Part shown: piece after piece, positions 1-3,535 of the stretch | How the letters are laid out: the number at the start of each line of letters is the position of its first letter | How positions within the stretch are numbered: the stretch's first letter is position 1 | Assembly: GCA_028698395.1 (NCBI GenBank) | Contig: JAQVDG010000144.1 | Location: 1 to 5,921, forward strand | DNA length: 5,921 nt | Reading direction: 5' to 3' | Source: Weeksellaceae bacterium | Lineage (GTDB): Bacteria > Bacteroidota > Bacteroidia > Flavobacteriales > Weeksellaceae | Translations under genes and position numbers: made by a program | Notes under the pieces: model-generated | Told to the model about the DNA's origin: nothing | Databases searched by the model: none | What the model saw: the letters and a program-made list of their open reading frames with translations, nothing else

Positions 1-118
1 TCTATGGGTTGGGATAATCACAGGATTTAAAAATAAGTAATGAATATAGAGTTTGAAAAGATAATAACACGCACGAAGATAGTAATACGCACGGATTGCA
101 AATCCGCGCAATCGGATT
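1..118 (+). repeat. 266-bp repeat, copy 1 (right part only, cut by window edge)
   Basis: These 118 bases match, base for base, the right part of copy 2 (1049-1166) and all but two bases of copy 3 (1612-1729). The left part, including the left inverted end, lies outside the window. The segment begins with codons for SMGWDNHRI and a stop at 28-30, the tail of the gene fragment carried in every copy. It ends with the right inverted end at 89-115. An ATG at 40 lies inside the repeat and is in frame with the toxin-like tail that follows. Confidence 0.9.
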
Positions 119-465
119 TTAATTTAAATTGCGAAATAAGCAATTACTATGATTTTATTAGTATTATAGAACACGAGGTCATTCATAAAGAAAGCGATCA
201 TGGTTTTAAAGATATAACTTCTTTAGATCATGCTGAAGTTTATATGAAACAAATTGGAAGTAAAAACTTTGATAAAACAACTTCAAGATTCAAAAAGTCT
301 ATGGTAAATAGCTTTGTCAATCAATTAAATGAGGCAAATAAAGAATTTGGGATTGGAAAAAAACAAGTAGAAATGATGAATTCAGTAAATAGTAGATTAG
401 AAGATTTGGGAGTCGATTATAGAGTTCATGAAAAATTAGGTTCAGGAAATTATGAAGTACGATAG
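40..465 (+). CDS. Toxin-like C-terminal domain with HEVIH metallopeptidase motif, N-terminus from the repeat
   Basis: This 141-residue frame is a chimera. Residues 1-26 are encoded by repeat copy 1, so the ATG at 40 is probably a chance start. The native part is residues 27-141. It contains a helix reading YYDFISIIEHEVIHKE, with an HExxH zinc-binding motif at H45-E46-V47-I48-H49, followed by LDHAEVY at 62-68, where H64 or E66 could supply the third zinc ligand. The remainder is helical and charged. HExxH tails of this kind occur as C-terminal toxin domains of Rhs and other polymorphic toxins; I infer that this is a displaced tail of one. The gene overlaps the following lipoprotein gene by 14 nt, the usual toxin-immunity arrangement. 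No signal peptide or delivery domain is visible, and strands normally upstream of the active-site helix may be missing. Whether it is expressed from ATG 40 or is an orphan fragment cannot be told. The protease assignment rests on the motif alone. Confidence 0.6.
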   Translation: MNIEFEKIITRTKIVIRTDCKSAQSDFNLNCEISNYYDFISIIEHEVIHKESDHGFKDITSLDHAEVYMKQIGSKNFDKTTSRFKKSMVNSFVNQLNEANKEFGIGKKQVEMMNSVNSRLEDLGVDYRVHEKLGSGNYEVR

Positions 466-895
466 ATTTATTATCATTATTTTTATTCTTTTACTTTTTT
501 CTTGTAAAAGCAATAAGGATAAAGTTGAAAGTTTTTTAACTAACGATGATTATATGTTTTGGGAAGCAAAAGAATATGACTCTTCGTGGGAAAGGGGCTA
601 TAGATTATATTATTATTTTGATAAAAATGGCACTTTTTTTTATGTTAAAAAAGACTCTGAAAATATTTATAGATTAAGAGAAATGAACGATGTCTTTTAT
701 CATAGGGAGTATAAAATAATTTCGGATTCAGTTATTAGCATTTTTGGCACAGCACTTTCATGGATTGAAATAGATTATAAAAATAATACATTTGAACTCT
801 ATGATTGTACAAAAAGTAGTTCTAAAGTTTTTTTCAAACCGTCAGAAGACACTTTGGATGAGTTAAATGAAGTTAAATATAATGAAGGATATTAA
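452..895 (+). CDS. Small lipoprotein, candidate immunity protein of module A
   Basis: This 147-residue protein begins MKYDRF, followed by a hydrophobic run of I and L ending in a lipobox LLFSC with the lipidated Cys at 18. The residues after the Cys (KSNK) lack the acidic run that marks surface export in Bacteroidota, so it probably faces the periplasm. The mature part is rich in Tyr, Phe, Asp and Lys, with strand-like stretches such as YRLYYYFDKNGTFFYV, typical of a small beta-rich domain. I recognise no named family. The ATG at 452 lies inside the end of the toxin-like gene (overlap 452-465), which suggests translational coupling and, by analogy with polymorphic toxin loci, an immunity role. 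The stop at 893-895 is only five bases before repeat copy 2, so the gene looks intact. A function unrelated to immunity cannot be excluded. Confidence 0.75.
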   Translation: MKYDRFIIIIFILLLFSCKSNKDKVESFLTNDDYMFWEAKEYDSSWERGYRLYYYFDKNGTFFYVKKDSENIYRLREMNDVFYHREYKIISDSVISIFGTALSWIEIDYKNNTFELYDCTKSSSKVFFKPSEDTLDELNEVKYNEGY

Positions 896-902
896 CCTAC
901 CC

Positions 903-929
903 CCGATGGCGCGGATTTGCAATCCGTGC
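903..929 (+). repeat. Left inverted end of repeat copy 2, REP-like palindrome
   Basis: The core at 909-929 folds on itself: arms GCGCGGATT and AATCCGTGC around a TGC loop, nine pairs if one G-T wobble is counted. The whole 27-nt segment is also the reverse complement of 1137-1163 with one mismatch. The same sequence occurs at 1466-1492. I know from general familiarity that translations of this motif (DLQSVP, RICNPC) recur in hypothetical proteins of Bacteroidota, which suggests a dispersed genomic repeat. Confidence 0.85.
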
Positions 930-970
930 CTGTAATACCTCTATTGTAATCAAAAAGTTTTTTTTCATAA

Positions 971-1078
971 AAAGTACCTGAAAATTACTATTTTAGCAGT
1001 GTAAGGAATTATGCTGATTTGAATAGTGCGCTGGACATTGAAGTAGTATCTATGGGTTGGGATAATCACAGGATTTAA
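971..1078 (+). pseudogene. Start-less gene tail carried inside repeat copy 2
   Basis: After an in-frame TAA at 968-970 there are 35 sense codons, starting KVPENYYFSSVRNYAD and ending VVSMGWDNHRI before a TAA at 1076-1078. The balanced composition, with aromatic residues and a plausible C-terminus, looks like the 3' end of a real gene, but there is no start codon at its head and I recognise no family. The same fragment is at 1534-1641, and its last nine codons are at 1-27. I infer that an ancestral gene end was captured when the repeat formed and is copied passively. It could equally be non-coding sequence that happens to be open. Confidence 0.4.
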
Positions 1079-1136
1079 AAATAAGTAATGAATATAGAGT
1101 TTGAAAAGATAATAACACGCACGAAGATAGTAATAC

Positions 1137-1163
1137 GCACGGATTGCAAATCCGCGCAATCGG
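1137..1163 (-). repeat. Right inverted end of repeat copy 2, REP-like palindrome
   Basis: This is the reverse complement of the left end at 903-929, differing only at 1158. The + strand hairpin here has an A-C mismatch where the left end has a G-T wobble, so the best-paired hairpin forms on opposite strands at the two ends. Identical copies lie at 89-115 and, with one further change, at 1700-1726. Confidence 0.85.
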
Positions 1164-1167
1164 ATTG

Positions 1168-1290
1168 GCATATGCTCATCATATGTCCGAAGCTTTAGCT
1201 TATTCTTGGAATACAAATTATTTTTACGGTCAAAGCCAATATGATTTCCATATAAATGCTGCTAATCAAATTTTTACACCAAAAAATTAA
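1168..1290 (+). pseudogene. Toxin-like C-terminal tail of module B, no start
   Basis: The frame is open from 1105, inside repeat copy 2, to a TAA at 1288-1290, but has no ATG until 1183. The native part translates as AYAHHMSEALAYSWNTNYFY, then a segment GQSQYDFHINAANQIF and a short end TPKN. The aromatic and histidine-rich composition and the position directly before a lipoprotein gene (9-nt gap) parallel module A, so I infer a displaced C-terminal end of an effector. About 41 residues remain, too few to name a toxin family or to expect activity. The repeat has replaced everything upstream. Confidence 0.5.
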
Positions 1291-1299
1291 TAGTTTTTC

Positions 1300-1512
1300 A
1301 TGAAACGATTATGTTTTTTTATTTTTAGTCTTGTTTGCCTCTTTTCATCTTTTTCATGTAAGAATGATGAAGTTATAATTGAAATTAAATCAACTTTAGT
1401 AAAAAACGGGAAGTTATTTAATACAGTAGAGTTTCAAAATAACACCAATAGCAAATTATATTTCCCCGATGGCGCGGATTTGCAATCCGTGCCTGTAATA
1501 CCTCTATTGTAA
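1300..1512 (+). pseudogene. Truncated lipoprotein gene of module B, 3' end replaced by the repeat
   Basis: The 70-residue frame starts MKRLCFF, with a hydrophobic signal region and a lipobox-like FSSFSC (Cys 20), followed by KNDEVIIEIKS. Residues 1-55 are native and end NNTNSKLYF. The last 15 (PDGADLQSVPVIPLL) are encoded by the left end of repeat copy 3, which supplies the stop. Strand-like residues with the NNTNSKLYF motif suggest the first part of a beta-rich lipoprotein whose remaining length is lost. Its place 9 nt after a toxin-like tail suggests that it was that tail's immunity gene. It is unlikely to make a working product. The start is chosen because it gives a complete signal peptide. 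Confidence 0.65.
1466..1492 (+). repeat. Left inverted end of repeat copy 3, REP-like palindrome
   Basis: This segment is identical to 903-929. Here it is translated in frame as part of the truncated lipoprotein, giving DGADLQSVP. Confidence 0.85.
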
Positions 1513-1533
1513 TCAAAAAGTTTTTTTTCATAA

Positions 1534-1641
1534 AAAGTACCTGAAAATTACTATTTTAGCAGTGTAAGGAATTATGCTGATTTGAATAGTGCGCTGGACA
1601 TTGAAGTAGTATCTATGGGTTGGGATAATCACAGGATTTAA
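1534..1641 (+). pseudogene. Start-less gene tail carried inside repeat copy 3
   Basis: This is an exact copy of the 35-codon fragment at 971-1078, ending in the same SMGWDNHRI plus TAA. It has no start codon and follows an in-frame stop. Perfect preservation only reflects the identity of the whole repeat and is not evidence of selection on a protein. Confidence 0.4.
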
Positions 1642-1699
1642 AAATAAGTAATGAATATAGAGTTTGAAAAGATAATAACACGCACGAAGATAGTAATAC

Positions 1700-1726
1700 G
1701 CACGGATTGCAAATCCGCGCGATCGA
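1700..1726 (-). repeat. Right inverted end of repeat copy 3
   Basis: This matches 1137-1163 except for two changes in its outer part (1721 and 1725), which weaken pairing with the left end outside the 21-nt palindromic core. The core itself is unchanged. Confidence 0.8.
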
Positions 1727-1727
1727 A

Positions 1728-1844
1728 TTTACTTTTAATTGGGAAAAACTCAAAGAACTTAACAGGGAGCAATCAAATAAAAATCTTTGGTATGGTATTT
1801 TTTTTTGTGTGATCATAGTTGTTTTAATGTTTCAGTTCGCATGA
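1728..1844 (+). pseudogene. Membrane-protein C-terminal tail of module C, no start
   Basis: The frame runs in from repeat copy 3 and ends at a TGA (1842-1844). The native part reads FTFNWEKLKELNREQ, a short linker, then a clear membrane segment LWYGIFFCVIIVVLMFQFA at the extreme C-terminus. There is no start codon in the native part. A tail-anchored or multi-pass membrane protein has probably lost its front to the repeat. The TGA overlaps an ATG at 1841 (ATGA) that opens a 13-codon frame (MSYCTKPND..., stop at 1880-1882), 12 nt before the next lipoprotein gene. That short frame may be chance or the last codons of another displaced tail. No family is recognised. Confidence 0.45.
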
Positions 1845-1894
1845 GTTACTGCACCAAACCTAATGATACACCAAAACGATAAAAAATAGTAAGT

Positions 1895-2251
1895 ATGAAA
1901 AGAATTATTAGTTTATTAATTATTTGTATAATAACGTTATCGTGTCAATCGAAAGGGATTTTAGAAAACACAAATAGAAGAATAGAAGTTACACAAATAG
2001 ACTCAGTCGATATATATTATATTTTCACTCTTAAAAATAATACAATTGTACTTGGTGAAATTGAAGATTTAAAGCCTTGTTATCCTTTTAAAAAATATTT
2101 AATTCGTAATAGCATTAAACAAACAATGTATTTAAAAGAAGAAACTAAAAAGGTGTCCGTAGCATATCTGGGATATATAAACGATAAAAAAATAAAAAAC
2201 TCCGGAGAGCCAGTAAAATATATAGATAATTGTGAAGTATTTTCTGACTAA
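1895..2251 (+). CDS. Small lipoprotein, candidate immunity protein of module C
   Basis: This 118-residue protein begins MKRIISLLIICIITLSC, a good lipoprotein signal peptide with a TLSC lipobox and the lipidated Cys at 17. No acidic export signal follows the Cys, so a periplasm-facing location is likely. The mature part has short alternating strands (VDIYYIFTLKNNTIVLGEI) and two later cysteines (in KPCYPF and DNCEVF) that could form a disulfide. I recognise no named family. The gene is complete and is the last of the array before the convergent elaA gene. Its resemblance in size, signal and position to the lipoproteins at 452 and 1300 supports an immunity or surface-protection role, but that is inference. 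No clear ribosome binding site or promoter is visible in the 50 bases upstream. Confidence 0.7.
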   Translation: MKRIISLLIICIITLSCQSKGILENTNRRIEVTQIDSVDIYYIFTLKNNTIVLGEIEDLKPCYPFKKYLIRNSIKQTMYLKEETKKVSVAYLGYINDKKIKNSGEPVKYIDNCEVFSD

Positions 2252-2292
2252 AATGATAGTGTCCTGAACTTGGCGATAAAACAGCCTAAAAA

Positions 2293-2748
2293 CTAAATAA
2301 ACTCTTTTTTCAACATTTCCATGTGAGGTAAATTATCCTCTAAATATTCTTCTGAGACCTGTTCAAAACCATAGGATTCATAAAATTTCTTTAGATAAGT
2401 TTGTGCACTGATGCGGATAGGAGTTGATGGATAAAAATTTTGAATGATTTGAATCAAATAGCGCATTAAGGAGTGTCCGATTTTCAAATGACGGTAATCC
2501 GGATGGCTTACAATTCTTCCAAAAGAAGCTTCTTTATAGGAAACTCCGGGTGGAACAATGCGGCAATAGCCAATAATCTTATTGTTCTGCGTACACCAAA
2601 GATGAAAACATTTTGGGTCTTTATTATCACATTCGTTGTAAATACACTTTTGTTCAACAATAAAAACATCGTTTCTAAGGCGCAAAATCGCATAGAGTTC
2701 ATTTGGATTGAATTCCTCGAACTTTTTAAAATGCCAAATCAGATTCAT
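2293..2748 (-). CDS. elaA: GNAT-family N-acetyltransferase, ElaA type
   Basis: This 151-residue protein is close in length to E. coli ElaA (about 153). The ElaA hallmark near the N-terminus is clear: ELYAILRLRNDVFIVEQKC at 17-35, then YNECDNKD at 37-44. The acetyl-CoA-binding strand-helix is FGRIVSHPDYRHLKIGHSLM (76-95); R86 and G91 of the RxxGxG loop are kept, but the first Gly is Lys89. The C-terminal part contains FYESYGFEQVSEEYLEDNLPHMEM, which matches the usual GNAT motif B region with the late Tyr and the ElaA ending. The family transfers acetyl groups from acetyl-CoA; the substrate of ElaA is not firmly known. It is cytosolic. The gene starts 14 bp after the stop of the Crp/Fnr gene and probably shares its transcript, although a promoter-like motif sits just before its ATG. 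It converges with the module C lipoprotein gene, with 41 bp between them. Confidence 0.88.
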   Translation of the reverse strand: MNLIWHFKKFEEFNPNELYAILRLRNDVFIVEQKCIYNECDNKDPKCFHLWCTQNNKIIGYCRIVPPGVSYKEASFGRIVSHPDYRHLKIGHSLMRYLIQIIQNFYPSTPIRISAQTYLKKFYESYGFEQVSEEYLEDNLPHMEMLKKEFI

Positions 2749-2762
2749 GTACTATTTGCAAA

Positions 2763-3467
2763 TTAATTCACATGACCTAATTTCACTAACTTTTTGTGGT
2801 TCAGCACTTTTATTCTTCTTCCGTCCACTTCGATAAGTTCATCTGTTTTGAATTCAGAAATTAAGCGAATGGCAGATTCGGTAGCTGTTCCGATTAGATT
2901 GGCCATTTCCTCTCGTGTAAGTGAAATATTGATAAACCCGTCATTGTCCACACCTAATTTTTTTTCCAATAACAATAAAACCTCAGCCAATCGCTCTCTG
3001 ACGGTTTTTTGGGCTAAGAATGTAATGGTTTGAGCAGATTCACCTAAGTCCTCAGCAATTCTTCTGAGTACATCAAAAGCAAATTTCGGATGAAATTCTA
3101 AAACTTTCAGGAAGAATTTCTCGGGAATGAAACAAATTTCAACATCTTCCATTGCTGTTGCAGAAGCTCCATAGGGTTGTTTGGATAAAATGGAACGATA
3201 GCCGATAATGTCACCTGCTTTAGTAAAACGGAGAATTTGTTCTTTACCGTTGAATCCTAATTTAAACATTTTTGCCGTACCTTTATCCAAATAGTAAATT
3301 CCTTTAGGTGTTGAACCTTCTTCGATGATGGTATCTCCTTTTTTATAGTTGATGGTTTTTTTCTCATGACTCAGTTCCATTAATTCATCATTGGAAAAAT
3401 GCTTTAAAACCTCTTGATTTTCAAACAATAAACAAATGTTGAGTGCGTTTTCTAAAATATCCGACAT
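2763..3467 (-). CDS. Crp/Fnr-family transcriptional regulator
   Basis: This 234-residue cytosolic DNA-binding protein has the usual family length and order. A cyclic-nucleotide-binding-type beta-roll covers about 20-125 (KKGDTIIEEGSTPKGIYYLDKG at 42-63, with the conserved glycines). A dimerisation helix covers about 125-160, and a winged helix-turn-helix about 165-223 (LTREEMANLIGTATESAIRL, 183-202). In the recognition helix, E197 and R201 match the E and R of the Fnr ExxSR motif, while the Ser position is Ile200. The phosphate-binding stretch GYRSILSKQPYGASA lacks the Arg-Ser pair and Glu used by E. coli Crp for cAMP, and only Cys12 and Cys112 are present, too few for an Fnr 4Fe-4S cluster. 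The signal is therefore unknown. The divergent copper ATPase gene and an Fnr-type box in the shared intergenic region suggest that it controls cbb3-oxidase-related genes and its own expression. No specific symbol is given because the family has many paralogues. Confidence 0.92.
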   Translation of the reverse strand: MSDILENALNICLLFENQEVLKHFSNDELMELSHEKKTINYKKGDTIIEEGSTPKGIYYLDKGTAKMFKLGFNGKEQILRFTKAGDIIGYRSILSKQPYGASATAMEDVEICFIPEKFFLKVLEFHPKFAFDVLRRIAEDLGESAQTITFLAQKTVRERLAEVLLLLEKKLGVDNDGFINISLTREEMANLIGTATESAIRLISEFKTDELIEVDGRRIKVLNHKKLVKLGHVN

Positions 3468-3472
3468 AGTAT

Positions 3473-3486
3473 ATGACTTTAATCAG
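3473..3486. promoter_or_regulatory. Fnr/Crp-type operator between the regulator and ccoI
   Basis: The 14 bases ATGACTTTAATCAG match the Fnr consensus TTGAY-N4-RTCAA at the inner four positions of each half (TGAC and ATCA), with only the outermost base of each half differing. The centre is 12 bp upstream of the regulator ATG and 56 bp upstream of the ccoI ATG. For a ccoI transcript starting around 3521-3532 this would be an activator position near -41 to -52; for the regulator gene it would sit close to its own start, where repression is more likely. The site is by motif only. Confidence 0.5.
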
Positions 3487-3519
3487 GTCAAATTTAAGGA
3501 AATCCCTTGAATTTGAAAG

Positions 3520-3527
3520 TAATTTTG
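3520..3527 (+). promoter_or_regulatory. Possible Bacteroidota -7 promoter element for ccoI
   Basis: TAATTTTG fits the Bacteroidota -7 consensus TAnnTTTG exactly. No good -33 TTTG is seen at the usual distance, which would suit a promoter that depends on the Fnr-type activator. If it is used, transcription would begin within a few bases of the ATG at 3536, giving an almost leaderless mRNA. An eight-base match is weak evidence in AT-rich DNA. Confidence 0.3.
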
Positions 3528-3535
3528 CAAATAGT

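Larger units (their letters stand above)
901..1166 (+). repeat. 266-bp repeat, copy 2 (complete)
   Basis: This copy is identical to copy 3 (1464-1729) at 264 of 266 positions with no indels; the two differences are in the last nine bases. It is bounded by inverted ends at 903-929 and 1137-1163, which pair at 26 of 27 positions (mismatch 908/1158). Between them are a poly-T tract (eight T) near 959-965 and a 35-codon open fragment without a start (971-1078), then an AT-rich stretch. No transposase or complete gene is present. No target-site duplication is visible: the left flank is ..TTAACCTA and the right flank is GGCATATG. The element therefore resembles a non-autonomous repeat or a recombination cassette more than a simple recent insertion. 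Confidence 0.93.
1464..1729 (+). repeat. 266-bp repeat, copy 3 (complete)
   Basis: The sequence matches copy 2 without indels; the only two differences are at 1721 (A to G) and 1725 (G to A), both at the extreme right edge. The inverted ends are 1466-1492 and 1700-1726. The left edge cuts into the module B lipoprotein frame and the right edge abuts an unrelated membrane-protein tail. The near identity of copies 563 bp apart implies recent duplication or ongoing gene conversion. Confidence 0.93.

Noticed and set aside
903..929. Palindrome as an intrinsic transcription terminator
   Set aside because: The stem is followed by GTAATACC rather than a T run, and the same hairpin is translated in frame in the truncated lipoprotein. 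The T8 tract near 959-965 is too far from the stem.
901..1166. Insertion sequence
   Set aside because: At 266 bp it has no transposase, and no target-site duplication is seen at either complete copy. A non-autonomous element or recombination repeat fits better.
965..1216. Minus-strand open frame of 83 codons
   Set aside because: It lies almost wholly in repeat copy 2, has unnatural composition (many Tyr and Arg from AT-rich complement), and its counterpart in copy 3 is not kept as the same frame.
1..1729. CRISPR array or integron cassette array
   Set aside because: The repeats are 266 bp with long, unequal, coding spacers, unlike CRISPR. No attC-type core sites (GTTRRRY / RYYYAAC) were seen at the ends and no integrase is in the window, so integron organisation is not supported.
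1613..1816. Minus-strand open frame containing SIARICNPCVLL
   Set aside because: It is the complement of the repeat end and of the membrane-protein tail. The RICNPC string is only the palindrome translated on the other strand.
2252..2292. Terminator between the convergent module C lipoprotein and elaA genes
   Set aside because: No stable inverted repeat with a T tract is visible in these 41 bases.
2473..3033. Open frames opposite or shifted relative to elaA and the Crp/Fnr gene (2473-2766 +, 2508-2702 -, 2794-3033 +)
   Set aside because: Well-supported family members occupy the same bases in another frame, and these products show no recognisable domain.
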